DNA from: CAVEFW01 sp963643505
GTDB lineage: Bacteria > Actinomycetota > Coriobacteriia > Coriobacteriales > Eggerthellaceae
Direction of reading: 5' to 3'
Assembly (NCBI GenBank): GCA_963643505.1
Contig: CAVIKF010000006.1
Coordinates: 1 to 64,000 of the forward strand
Length of the DNA stretch: 64,000 bases
Below the pieces are notes generated by a model. It saw only the letters and a list, made by a program, of their open reading frames with translations. It was not told the DNA's origin and made no database searches. This document shows positions 1 to 8,608 of this stretch, piece after piece. Both the position numbers and the translations under genes were made by a program. The first letter of the stretch is position 1. Every line of letters begins with the position of its first letter.

Positions 1-1022
1 TCAAGAACTCCCTGACCACCCTCCCCATGGGCGGCGGCAAGGGCGGCTCCGACTTCGATCCCAAGGGCAAGTCCAACAACGAGATCATGCGCTTTTGCCA
101 GTCCTTCATGACTGAGCTTTCCCGCCACATCGGCCCTGACACCGACGTCCCTGCTGGCGACCTTGGCGTAGGCGGCCGTGAGGTTGCTTACATGTTTGGC
201 CAGTACAAGCGCCTGCGCAACGAGTTCACCGGCACGCTGACCGGCAAGGGCCTCTCCTTCGGTGGCTCTCTCGCCCGTACCGAGGCAACCGGTTACGGCC
301 TCGTCTACATGGTCAACGAGCACCTCAAGTGCACCGGCGACACCTTCGAGGGCAAGACCGTCGTCGTCCACGGCTCCGGCAACGTCGCCATCTACGCAGT
401 CCAAAAGGTCGAGCAGCTCGGCGGCAAGACAATCGCTGTCTCCGACACCAAGGGCTATGTCCGCGACGATGAGGGCATCGACGTCGCAGCGCTCGAGGAG
501 ATCTACAACCGCAAGCGCTCCGGCAACGACAAGGGTGTCTCCCTTGCCCTGTATACCGAGCTTACCGGCCGCGGCACCTACACCGCCGGTGAGGGTCGTG
601 CCGTTTGGGCAATCCCCTGCGACATCGCTCTTCCCTGCGCTCGCGAGAACACGCTGCTTCTCGAGGACGCCAAGGCTTTGGTCGCCAATGGCTGCAAGAT
701 CGTCGGCGAGGGCGCAAACATGCCCACCACGCTCGAGGCAACCGAGTACCTGCAAAAGAACGGTGTCGTGTTCTTCCCTGGTAAGGCCGCAAATGCCGGC
801 GGCGTTGCAACGTCCGGTCTCGAGATGTCCCAAAACGCCGAGCATCTGTCCTGGACCTTCGAGGAGGTCGACGCAAAGCTCGAGGGCATCATGAAGAACA
901 TCTACCATGCATGTGACGACGCCGCCAAGCGTTACGGTCGCGAGGGCGACTTCGTTGCTGGCGCCAACATCGCCGGCTTCGAGAAGGTTGCTGATGCCAT
1001 GATGGCTCAGGGTGTCGTCTAA
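1..1022 (+). CDS. gdhA: Glutamate dehydrogenase, 5'-truncated by window edge
   Basis: Catalyses reversible reductive amination of 2-oxoglutarate to glutamate in the cytoplasm; hexameric family I enzymes of this type are usually NADP-dependent and about 445 residues. The frame is open from base 3 and reads KNSLTTLPMGGGKGGSDFD, the substrate-binding glycine-rich stretch with its lysine, so the gene begins upstream of the window and about 340 C-terminal residues are visible. The Rossmann motif GSGNVA follows, around residue 115 counted from the ATG at 27. The ATG at 27 lies inside the conserved motif and is not the true start. The stop is followed by a 12-bp echo of the gene end and then a terminator. 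Confidence 0.96.
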   Translation, partial: KNSLTTLPMGGGKGGSDFDPKGKSNNEIMRFCQSFMTELSRHIGPDTDVPAGDLGVGGREVAYMFGQYKRLRNEFTGTLTGKGLSFGGSLARTEATGYGLVYMVNEHLKCTGDTFEGKTVVVHGSGNVAIYAVQKVEQLGGKTIAVSDTKGYVRDDEGIDVAALEEIYNRKRSGNDKGVSLALYTELTGRGTYTAGEGRAVWAIPCDIALPCARENTLLLEDAKALVANGCKIVGEGANMPTTLEATEYLQKNGVVFFPGKAANAGGVATSGLEMSQNAEHLSWTFEEVDAKLEGIMKNIYHACDDAAKRYGREGDFVAGANIAGFEKVADAMMAQGVV

Positions 1023-1069
1023 GAGGTCGTCTAAGAAACGTCCGAAAAGCAAACCCACCTCGAATGCGA

Positions 1070-1099
1070 GAAGGAGGTCCTGCGGGGCCTCCTTCTTTT
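1070..1099 (+). terminator. Rho-independent terminator of gdhA
   Basis: An 11-bp stem, GAAGGAGGTCC paired with GGGCCTCCTTC with one T-G wobble, encloses a TGCG loop and is followed by TTTT. It lies 48 bp after the gdhA stop. Confidence 0.85.
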
Positions 1100-1164
1100 C
1101 GCCCATTTACGCGAAGCCTTACCCATTTGCGCGAATTCAAGTCACCCTATCCTTTACGCGAAAG

Positions 1165-1300
1165 GCAAAGGATGCAAGGATCTAGGTGCCCTAGATACGA
1201 TGAAAGCCCGTCCAAATTTTTGTGCAGACAAAGCCCCAATAGCAAAAAGCCCAAAGGACGCAAGGAGCTTAACGTCCGAACGCCGCCCTAGATGCGCCGG
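1165..1300 (-). repeat. Diverged copy of the 3' end of the phosphoesterase-like gene
   Basis: On the minus strand the gene ends GCATCTAGGGCGGCG (stop TAG). About 90 bp downstream GTATCTAGGGCACC recurs, and both are followed by a similar CCTTGCRTCCTTTG string. The 9-mer ATCTAGGGC, including the stop codon, is identical. This is one of the 3'-end echoes discussed in the findings. Confidence 0.6.
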
Positions 1301-2091
1301 GCAGACATGACGTGGTTCGGAGACACGACGACAGCGTCAATGGTGCCGACAAGCGATGCCTCCACGACGAAGGTGTCGCCGTTCCAGCGGCTCTCGACCT
1401 CACCGGTCGAACCTTGGGTGACGATCATGATATCGATTCCTTTCGTCCCGAGAAAGATGTTCTCATAGGGCCCGATAAGAACCACGATATCAACGCCGGC
1501 GTTGCGAAGGTTGTTGACCCGCGCCTGAAGCTTCTTTGTCTCGATCGGTTGCTCGAGGCCGAGAACACCGATCTTGTAGGACCCTTTGATATAGACGGTG
1601 CCCGCGGTGAAGATCTCGGGGTCTTTCGTGTAAAGCGGCAAAACAGAGGCGTTCTTCTTGTTGTAGGAGGCGTAGGCTTGACCAAGATCGCGCTCGTTCG
1701 GATTTATCTCCGCGACTTGCTTCATAAGAACTTGAAGCACAGAAAGATCCTCGAACGACCTCTCCGCCGCCAGGTCAACTCCATATTTGTCGGCAATCGC
1801 CTCGGCGAGAATGAAGTTGAGATCATCTGATCCAAGGTTGATCTCCGAGTCCTTGAAGCCGGGAAGTCCCTCATCGGAGGCCTTTTGCGAAGCGACGAGC
1901 AACGGGTCGGTCGTGCCGTCGAACATGATGACGAGGTACTCCTCCATAGAGCCGGAAGCCACATCGATATCCGTCGCCGTGTAGTTCCAATTGTGGCCAA
2001 TGTAGACATACAAAACGAGCACCACTCCGCCAAGGGCGAAAAGGAGACAAAACAGAAGGAGTGCGAGCTTGTTCCTGACTTCCTGTGTCAT
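1288..2091 (-). CDS. Membrane-anchored, degenerate metallophosphoesterase-like protein
   Basis: The function is not recognised with certainty. The 267-residue product starts with a signal anchor (about residues 9-30). Its C-terminal half resembles the back half of calcineurin-like or 5'-nucleotidase phosphoesterases: VDIVVLIGPYE sits where a metal-ligand GH(D/E) loop is expected, and GIDIMIVTQGST resembles the GIDLIIGGHSH motif. The histidines expected in both motifs are absent and no N-terminal DxH metal motif is visible, so metal-dependent catalysis looks unlikely. It starts 43 bp after the uvrA stop on the same strand with no terminator between them, so cotranscription is possible. The family call is inferred from short motif resemblance only. 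Confidence 0.6.
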   Translation of the reverse strand: MTQEVRNKLALLLFCLLFALGGVVLVLYVYIGHNWNYTATDIDVASGSMEEYLVIMFDGTTDPLLVASQKASDEGLPGFKDSEINLGSDDLNFILAEAIADKYGVDLAAERSFEDLSVLQVLMKQVAEINPNERDLGQAYASYNKKNASVLPLYTKDPEIFTAGTVYIKGSYKIGVLGLEQPIETKKLQARVNNLRNAGVDIVVLIGPYENIFLGTKGIDIMIVTQGSTGEVESRWNGDTFVVEASLVGTIDAVVVSPNHVMSARRI

Positions 2092-2133
2092 AGTAAGCCT
2101 AGTGTACCCGACCCTCCATCATCGAGATGTGTG

Positions 2134-5028
2134 TTATTTCTGGAGCTCCCTTGCGAGGAATTGGCCGGTGTAGCTTTGAGAGACCTTGGCAACCTCCTCG
2201 GGAGTACCCTTCGCGATGACGGTACCACCGCGCTCACCGCCCTCAGGACCAAGGTCGATGATGTGGTCAGCGCTTTTGATGACGTCAAGGTTGTGCTCGA
2301 TGACAAGCACGGTGTTGCCCGCATCCACAAGACGTTGCAACACCTCCAACAGTTGGCGCACGTCCTCAAAGTGAAGACCGGTGGTGGGCTCATCGAGAAC
2401 ATAGAAGGTCTTCCCCTTGGAAAGGCGCTGGAGCTCGCTTGATAACTTCACGCGTTGGGCCTCGCCACCAGACAGCGTAGTCGCAGGTTGGCCAAGACGC
2501 AGATACCCCAAGCCAACATCGTGGAGGGTGGCGAGCTTGCGCTTGATGCCAGGGATGTTCTTGAAGAACTCCAAAGCGTCGTCGACGGTCATCTCGAGGA
2601 CGTCCGCGATGTTCTTGCCGCGATACCGTACTTGGAGTGTCTCACGATTGTAGCGGGAACCCCCGCACACCTCGCAAGGAACATAGACGTCGGGAAGGAA
2701 GTGCATCTCGATCTTGAGTTGGCCGTCGCCCTTGCACGCCTCGCATCGGCCGCCGCTGACGTTGAAGCTGAAACGGCCAGGACCGTAGCCGTGGGCCTTG
2801 GAGTCCTGGGTCGAGGCGAACAGCGCACGAATGTCGTCCCACAGACCGATGTAGGTCGCGGGGTTGGAGCGGGGGGTACGACCGATGGGGCTTTGGTCTA
2901 TGTTGATGATCTTGTCAAAACATTCAAGACCGGTGATCTTGTCATAGGAGCCGGTACGACGATGGGCATGGTTGAGCCTGTTCGCCAAAGCGGGGGCGAG
3001 GGTGTCGGTGACAAGGCTCGACTTGCCTGAGCCAGAAACCCCGGTCACGACGGTGAGCGTCCCGATGGGGATATCAATCGAGACGTTCTTCAGGTTGTTC
3101 TCCCTCGCGCCGGTCATGGTGACGCACCCGCGGCCGGGATGACGACGGTTGACGGGAACCTCGATCTTGCGACGCCCGGCAAGGTAATCGGCGGTCAGAG
3201 AGTTTTTCGCCTTCATGATCTTGGCGGGTGTTCCTGCCGCGACCACGTTACCGCCCATCTCCCCTGCTCCCGGGCCCATGTCGATGACGAAGTCGGCGCT
3301 GCGGATCGTATCCTCATCATGCTCGACGACGACGACCGTGTTGCCCATGTCGCGCAAATGCTCGAGGGTCGCGATGAGGCGCTCGTTGTCGCGCTGGTGG
3401 AGACCGATGGAGGGCTCGTCAAGGATGTAGAGGACTCCCATAAGACCGGCACCGATCTGGGTTGCAAGGCGGATACGTTGCGCCTCGCCACCTGACAACG
3501 TGGCGGTGGCGCGCTCAAGGGTCAGATAGTCGAGACCCACGTCAACGAGGAAGCGCAAACGGGCACGAATCTCTTTGACTATCGGATTGGCGATCTGGCC
3601 AGCCGCTCCGTCAAAGACAAGCCCGTCAAAGAACGCGAGGGATTCCGCCGCGCTCATCTTACACACCTCGTGGATAGACTTGTCGCCGACGGTAACAGCG
3701 AGAATCTCGGGTTTAAGACGCTTGCCTCCGCAAGTTGCGCAAGGAATGGTCGCGAAATACGCGCCGAGCTTCTCCCTTTGCCTGTCCGATTGGGCCTCAG
3801 AGTAGCGTTGGCGGACCGCGGCAAGAACGCCCGGCCATTCGATGTACCAATAGGTCTCGCGATGGTCCACCGTGACGTAGTCGACACGGATTTTCTCTTT
3901 GCCAAGGCCATACATGAGACCCTTTTGGGCCTTTTTGGGCATGTCCTCCCACGGCGTGTCCTCATCGGTGCCGAGATGGCGCGCCACACAAGCGAGGACC
4001 TGGGGATAGTAGTTGCCGCTCTTGAAAGGCGCCACAACGCCCTCGTTCAAGGTCAGCGAGGGATCAGGGATGACCAAAGAAGGGTCTACCTCGTCACGGC
4101 TGCCGATACCAGAACAATCGGGGCAAGCGCCATAGGGCGCGTTGAAGCTGAAGTCACGAGGTTGGAGCTCGTCAATGGAGTGCCCGTGCTCAGGACAAGC
4201 CAACGCCAAGCTGAACAGGTGCTCGTCATCCGCAAGGCCGCCCTTGGCACCGGAGGACACCGTCGATTCGGTCGGCTCGGCACTCTTGGCATCCTTCTTG
4301 ACGACCTGCACAAGGACACGACCGTCCGCGAGGCTGGTGGCGACCTCCACCGCCTCGGCGATGCGTCCAAGCTGGCCGTCCTTGAGGGCAACGCGGTCGA
4401 CGACGACATCGATGAAGTGCTTGATCTTCTTATCGAGCTTTATGGGTTCACCCTCGAGGCGCACAATCTTGCCGTCAATGCGGACACGGCTGAAACCGTC
4501 CTTCATCAGGTCCTCGAAAAGCTTCGTGAATTCGCCTTTGCGACCCGACACCACGGGAGCCATGACGATCGCGCGCGTGGAGGCGTCCTCCTCACCGAGA
4601 GCCAAAACCGCATCCGCAACCTGGTCTGTCGTTTGGCGAGAGATCGGACGGCCACATTCGGGACAATGGGGCGTACCGACGCGGGCAAACAGAAGGCGCA
4701 GGTAGTCATAGATCTCGGTGGTCGTGCCGACCGTGGAACGGGGATTGCGACTCGTGGTCTTTTGGTCGATGGAGACCGCCGGGGAAAGTCCGTCGATGCT
4801 GTCGAGGTCCGGCTTGTTCATCTGTCCGAGGAACATGCGCGCATAGCTGGAGAGGCTCTCCACGTAGCGGCGTTGGCCCTCGGCATACATGGTGTCGAAC
4901 GCCAAGCTCGACTTGCCCGAGCCGGAAAGACCGGTGATGACGACGAGCTTGTCTCGGGGAATCGTCACATCGACGTTCTTGAGGTTATGCTCGCGGGCGC
5001 CTCGGATGACGATCTCTTTTTGCCCCAT
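2134..5028 (-). CDS. uvrA: Excinuclease ABC subunit A (UvrA)
   Basis: DNA damage sensor of nucleotide excision repair, which loads UvrB at bulky lesions. The 964 residues match the normal length (about 940-970). The tandem ABC architecture is intact: Walker A GLSGSGKSS at about 33-41 and GVSGSGKSS in the second half, two LSGGEAQR signatures, and zinc CxxC clusters (CPECG near 120, CEAC and CEVCGG in the second half). The ATG at 5028 is preferred over the TTG at 5034 because GAGGGG then lies about 9 nt upstream. The gene runs toward the phosphoesterase-like gene and has a repeat-rich spacer of about 180 bp upstream, before xerC. Confidence 0.98.
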   Translation of the reverse strand: MGQKEIVIRGAREHNLKNVDVTIPRDKLVVITGLSGSGKSSLAFDTMYAEGQRRYVESLSSYARMFLGQMNKPDLDSIDGLSPAVSIDQKTTSRNPRSTVGTTTEIYDYLRLLFARVGTPHCPECGRPISRQTTDQVADAVLALGEEDASTRAIVMAPVVSGRKGEFTKLFEDLMKDGFSRVRIDGKIVRLEGEPIKLDKKIKHFIDVVVDRVALKDGQLGRIAEAVEVATSLADGRVLVQVVKKDAKSAEPTESTVSSGAKGGLADDEHLFSLALACPEHGHSIDELQPRDFSFNAPYGACPDCSGIGSRDEVDPSLVIPDPSLTLNEGVVAPFKSGNYYPQVLACVARHLGTDEDTPWEDMPKKAQKGLMYGLGKEKIRVDYVTVDHRETYWYIEWPGVLAAVRQRYSEAQSDRQREKLGAYFATIPCATCGGKRLKPEILAVTVGDKSIHEVCKMSAAESLAFFDGLVFDGAAGQIANPIVKEIRARLRFLVDVGLDYLTLERATATLSGGEAQRIRLATQIGAGLMGVLYILDEPSIGLHQRDNERLIATLEHLRDMGNTVVVVEHDEDTIRSADFVIDMGPGAGEMGGNVVAAGTPAKIMKAKNSLTADYLAGRRKIEVPVNRRHPGRGCVTMTGARENNLKNVSIDIPIGTLTVVTGVSGSGKSSLVTDTLAPALANRLNHAHRRTGSYDKITGLECFDKIINIDQSPIGRTPRSNPATYIGLWDDIRALFASTQDSKAHGYGPGRFSFNVSGGRCEACKGDGQLKIEMHFLPDVYVPCEVCGGSRYNRETLQVRYRGKNIADVLEMTVDDALEFFKNIPGIKRKLATLHDVGLGYLRLGQPATTLSGGEAQRVKLSSELQRLSKGKTFYVLDEPTTGLHFEDVRQLLEVLQRLVDAGNTVLVIEHNLDVIKSADHIIDLGPEGGERGGTVIAKGTPEEVAKVSQSYTGQFLARELQK

Positions 5029-5105
5029 GTTCAAAATCCCCTCTGTCCGTAACAGGTGTTTATGTACAACCTACCAGTGTAGCGAAGTTAAAACGGAATT
5101 GCGAA

Positions 5106-5240
5106 CGGGCAAGCGAGGCCCACGCGGGCAGACGAGCGCACGAGCGGGCGGAAGACAGACGGGCAGGCGAGGCCTTTGCGGATGGGCGAGCGCACGCGCG
5201 GGTAGGCGAGCCTACTGCGCCCGGGGATGGGCTTCGCGGT
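5106..5240 (-). repeat. Tandem copies of the xerC 3' end
   Basis: Three units lie at about 5106, 5160 and 5199. On the minus strand the gene end reads GCCCATCC-CCGG-GCGCAGTAGGCTCGCC. Downstream copies read GCCCATCC-GCAAAGGCCTCGCC and GTCTGCCC-GCGTGGGCCTCGCT. The gene's TAG stop is inside the unit but is lost in the copies. Confidence 0.75.
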
Positions 5241-6144
5241 GGGCGTTGAGAAGGCGCGCCGCGTCAAGATGGGTATAGATTTGCGTCGTGGAAAGCCCGG
5301 CATGGCCCAACAGCTCTTGGACCGTGCGCAAATCGGCGCCGCCCGCAAGCATGTCGGTAGCGAAGCTGTGGCGCAAGGAGTGGGGTGTGATATCGTCGGG
5401 CAACCCCGCGAGAGCAACCGTTTCCTTGAACATCTTGCGAATCACGTCCGCACTCATCCCCCGTCCCCGGTTAGAGATAAAGAACGCAGGCGAGTCGAGA
5501 TCGCCGAGCAACGCCGGACGTGCGACCTGCGCATAAGCGCGCATGGCGGCAATCGCCTTGTCGTGAAGAACAACGATGCGCTCCTTTGAGCCCTTGCCGA
5601 AGACGCGGGCCGATCCACCCTCGAAATCCACCCCCGCGCACGTCAGGGAGGCGACTTCGGCAATTCTGCATCCCGACGCGTACATGAACTCAAGTATTGC
5701 TTGGTCACGCAAGTCCTCGTTGGTTTGCTCGCGGGCATTTCCCGCACGGTCGGTGGATCCATGGACCGAGAGCAGGGCATCGATCTCGTCGGAACGCAAC
5801 GTGCGAGGCAGTTTTTTCGCCTTCTTGGGACTCGCGACCTCCTTGGCGGGGTTCGTCTCGGTGTAGCCACACAACTCCGCCCACCGATAGAACGAGCGAA
5901 TCGCACTCAGATGACGACCGACGGTCGTGTTCTCGTAGTCTTGGCCACTCAGGTAGGCGAGATAGCGGCGGACGTCACGGCGCTTCGCATCGAACAGGTC
6001 CACCCCGTTGTCCGCCATCCACTCGACATAGGCGAGCAGATCGCTGCGGTAGGCCCGCACCGAGTGTTCGGATGCATTCCTCTCATAACGCATGGATGAG
6101 CAAAATTCCTCGATTGCCCGATATGTCTTCCCTCCGTCGACCAT
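5212..6144 (-). CDS. xerC: Tyrosine recombinase XerC/XerD family
   Basis: Resolves chromosome dimers at dif during replication termination. The 310-residue protein has an N-terminal SAM-like core-binding domain (about 1-105) and a C-terminal catalytic domain with the full set: Arg160 (GCRIAEV), Lys187 (GKGSKER), His255 and Arg258 (HSLRH), His281 (GHAGL) and Tyr290 (TQIYTH). Its place at the end of dprA-trmFO-xerC matches the Bacillus order dprA-topA-trmFO-codV, so it is the housekeeping recombinase and not a phage integrase. It starts 9 bp after trmFO with no clear Shine-Dalgarno, suggesting coupling. XerC versus XerD cannot be decided from sequence alone. Confidence 0.93.
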   Translation of the reverse strand: MVDGGKTYRAIEEFCSSMRYERNASEHSVRAYRSDLLAYVEWMADNGVDLFDAKRRDVRRYLAYLSGQDYENTTVGRHLSAIRSFYRWAELCGYTETNPAKEVASPKKAKKLPRTLRSDEIDALLSVHGSTDRAGNAREQTNEDLRDQAILEFMYASGCRIAEVASLTCAGVDFEGGSARVFGKGSKERIVVLHDKAIAAMRAYAQVARPALLGDLDSPAFFISNRGRGMSADVIRKMFKETVALAGLPDDITPHSLRHSFATDMLAGGADLRTVQELLGHAGLSTTQIYTHLDAARLLNAHREAHPRAQ

Positions 6145-6153
6145 GAGATATCG

Positions 6154-7512
6154 CTACACCATCAAGCCACACTCGACAAGGGCGGTCACATAGCCATCAA
6201 GGGCCTCCGCGCCGCGCTTTGCGTATGCCTCGTAGCGTTGTTGCTTTTGGCGGATATGCCGCTCGAGGGGGACCATCATGCCGAAATTCACATGGGACGG
6301 TTGGTAGTCGACGGTCCCAGCATCCGTCGCATACGCCAAGAGCGCGCCGAATGCCGTCTCCTGGGGCAATGTCGGCACCTCGACGCCGCGGGACAGCGCA
6401 GCGACCGACAACGCAGCATGGAGGCCCGAGCGAATCGCCTCGACATAGCCCTCCGTACCCGAAAGCTGGCCTGCGACAAACACCGGCGCCGCACATCCCG
6501 CGCCCTCGGCACACCCAAGACGAAGGGTGGGATCAAGCAGGCTCGGGGCATCGATGAAGGTGTTTCGGTGCATGACGCCGTAACGAGCGAACTCGGCGTT
6601 CTCCAAACCGGGGATCATGCGAAACACGCGACGCTGCTCGGGAAAGGTCAGATTGGTTTGGAACCCGACCAGGTTGTAACAAAGACCATGGGCATCCTCA
6701 GCACGCAGCTGCAACGCCGCCCAAGGACGGCGCCCCGTGGCAGGATCGACAAGACCCACGGGTTTGAGCGGTCCGAAACGCGGTGCGTCACGTCCCGCAC
6801 GCGCGATCTCCTCGATAGGTTGGCAGGCTTGGAACAAATCCTTCGACTCGAAGTCCCGGGCGATGACCCGGTCGGCCTGGAGGAGCGCATCGATGAGGGC
6901 CTCGTACTCCTCTTTGTTGAAGGGGGCGTTGATATAATCACCCGCACCCTCTTCGTAGCGGCTTTGCCTGAACAATCTCCCCATATCGAGAGAATCGGCC
7001 ATCACGATGGGGGCTGCCGCGTCATAGAAGGCCAAATGGGCACGTCCCGTGACGGTGCCGAGAGAGGTAGCGAACGCATCGGAGGTAAGGGGGCCCGTGG
7101 CCAGGATGAGAGCATCCACACCCAATGACTCACCGGCGACGTCATCCGCCTCGCGTCGAACGAGGGTGATATGGGGATCGCGTGCGATCATGGACGTGAC
7201 GTCGTCGGCGAAATCCTCGCGGTTCACCGCAAGGGCGCCACCTGCAGGCACAGCGTTTCGCAAAGCAGCCTCGAACACCTTAGAGCCGAGCGCCGTCAAC
7301 TCCCCCTTAAGCATTCCGGCCGCACTGGAGGGCTTCGTGGATTTCAAGGAGTTGGAGCAAACCAGCTCTGCACAGGCGCCCGTCTTGTGAACCGCGGTCC
7401 CCTTCTCGGGACGCATCTCCACAAGCTCCACCTCGATACCTCGGGCGCCGAGTTGCAAGGCAGCCTCACTGCCCGCAAGCCCCGCGCCAATCACCCTCGC
7501 TTTGAATCCCAT
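6154..7512 (-). CDS. trmFO: Methylenetetrahydrofolate-tRNA-(uracil-5-)-methyltransferase TrmFO
   Basis: Folate- and FAD-dependent enzyme that makes 5-methyluridine at position 54 of tRNA. The 452 residues are close to the usual 435-450. The N-terminus carries the dinucleotide motif GAGLAG (residues 9-14) followed by ELVEMRP, and the body contains ACAELVCSNSLKS and the GQLSGTEGYVE signature. An upstream in-frame extension of 27 codons reaches into dprA; ATG 7512 is chosen because the FAD fold starts immediately after it. It lies 31 bp downstream of dprA and 9 bp upstream of xerC in the same operon. Confidence 0.95.
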   Translation of the reverse strand: MGFKARVIGAGLAGSEAALQLGARGIEVELVEMRPEKGTAVHKTGACAELVCSNSLKSTKPSSAAGMLKGELTALGSKVFEAALRNAVPAGGALAVNREDFADDVTSMIARDPHITLVRREADDVAGESLGVDALILATGPLTSDAFATSLGTVTGRAHLAFYDAAAPIVMADSLDMGRLFRQSRYEEGAGDYINAPFNKEEYEALIDALLQADRVIARDFESKDLFQACQPIEEIARAGRDAPRFGPLKPVGLVDPATGRRPWAALQLRAEDAHGLCYNLVGFQTNLTFPEQRRVFRMIPGLENAEFARYGVMHRNTFIDAPSLLDPTLRLGCAEGAGCAAPVFVAGQLSGTEGYVEAIRSGLHAALSVAALSRGVEVPTLPQETAFGALLAYATDAGTVDYQPSHVNFGMMVPLERHIRQKQQRYEAYAKRGAEALDGYVTALVECGLMV

Positions 7513-7543
7513 ACGCCGCGCTTTCCCATCTTGCGGACACGCC

Positions 7544-8608
7544 CTATTTGACGCGTGCCGCGTACCTTCCATCGGGCAGACGCACTGCCACACCTTCTCG
7601 CTCGTATTTTCCCATCTGGAAGGCTACCTGCGCAAGCGCATTGCCGAACTCGGAATGGGTATTCCCCACCAATGCGCACAACTCCTCCAAACTCGTAGGC
7701 CGGGCGGATATGGCAGCAAGCAAAGGGTCGTCTCGCTGGGACGTATCTGGGGGGCCGACCTTGTCCGAACCCCCCACCACCTCTTGTTTGAGACACCCGT
7801 ACACCGCAAAGAGAACGTCTTGGAAGGAATCATCGTCGACGACAGGCGTCGCACCCTGGTACAGCAGTCTGTTAGCCCCACGGGAAGAAGCCGACGTGAT
7901 CGCACCCGGCACCACGAGCACCTCTTTCGAGGCATTCAACGCCTCGTCTGCCGTGGAGAAGGTTCCCGAGGGCAATCCCGCCTCCACAATCAGCGTGGCG
8001 CGAGCGAGACCTGCGATGAGGCGATTGCGCTCCCTGAAGGAGTGGGGCAGGGCGGGATATCCCCACTCGTGTTCGGAAACCACCGCTCCATGAGCGTTGA
8101 TGATCTGTTGGAATAGGTCATAGTTCTCCGCAGGGTAAATCTGGTCGCATCCTCCCCCTAGAAAGGCGACGGTCGGCGATCCCTCATGTAGAGCCGCATA
8201 ATGGGCCGCGCTGTCACATCCGCGTGCACCACCAGAGATGATGACGATGCCTGCACGCGCGGCAAGGGAGGCAAAACGCTTGGCGCACTCCCGCCCGTAC
8301 GGTGTCGCTTTGCGTGCCCCCACCACTGCCAAGCCCTCCTGCAAGGCACCGGGGTCCCCGATGCCGAAAAGACGCTTTGGGGGGCGGGAGATGCAGCGCA
8401 ACGCCTCAGGGTAGGCCTCGTCTTCCGGGGTAAGCTCGAAACGGGGTCCTTGGAGGCATGGCCCTTGATAGGAGGGGAATCCCGCCCTTTTGTGTGCGCG
8501 CCGTGCGGCACCCTCGCTCATTGCCGGGTCCACCGGCATCTCATGGGATACCGAGACCGGGGGCCTCTCCAAACGTCCTTTGTTTCCGCCATGCCCGCTA
8601 CCGCTCAC
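7544..8608 (-). CDS. dprA: DNA-processing protein DprA
   Basis: Binds incoming single-stranded DNA and loads RecA during natural transformation. The 354 residues include the Rossmann-like core: VVGARKATPYG, SGGARGCDSAAH (normally SGxARGID), FLGGGCDQIYPAEN, RNRLIAGL, and EAGLPSGTFSTADEAL followed by VVPGAI, plus a C-terminal winged-helix-like region. The GTG at 8608 gives an 11-bp overlap with comM, with AGGAG about 8 nt upstream. The pairing with comM suggests a complete natural-competence DNA processing pair, although uptake genes are not in the window. Confidence 0.95.
   Translation of the reverse strand: MSGSGHGGNKGRLERPPVSVSHEMPVDPAMSEGAARRAHKRAGFPSYQGPCLQGPRFELTPEDEAYPEALRCISRPPKRLFGIGDPGALQEGLAVVGARKATPYGRECAKRFASLAARAGIVIISGGARGCDSAAHYAALHEGSPTVAFLGGGCDQIYPAENYDLFQQIINAHGAVVSEHEWGYPALPHSFRERNRLIAGLARATLIVEAGLPSGTFSTADEALNASKEVLVVPGAITSASSRGANRLLYQGATPVVDDDSFQDVLFAVYGCLKQEVVGGSDKVGPPDTSQRDDPLLAAISARPTSLEELCALVGNTHSEFGNALAQVAFQMGKYEREGVAVRLPDGRYAARVK

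Noticed and set aside
5212..6144. Tyrosine recombinase as a mark of an integrated element
   Set aside because: It sits in the conserved dprA-trmFO-xerC block, no att-like flanks or cargo genes are seen, and the length fits Xer.
7513..7593. 27-residue N-terminal extension of TrmFO into dprA
   Set aside because: The FAD-binding fold begins right after the ATG at 7512, as in the family.
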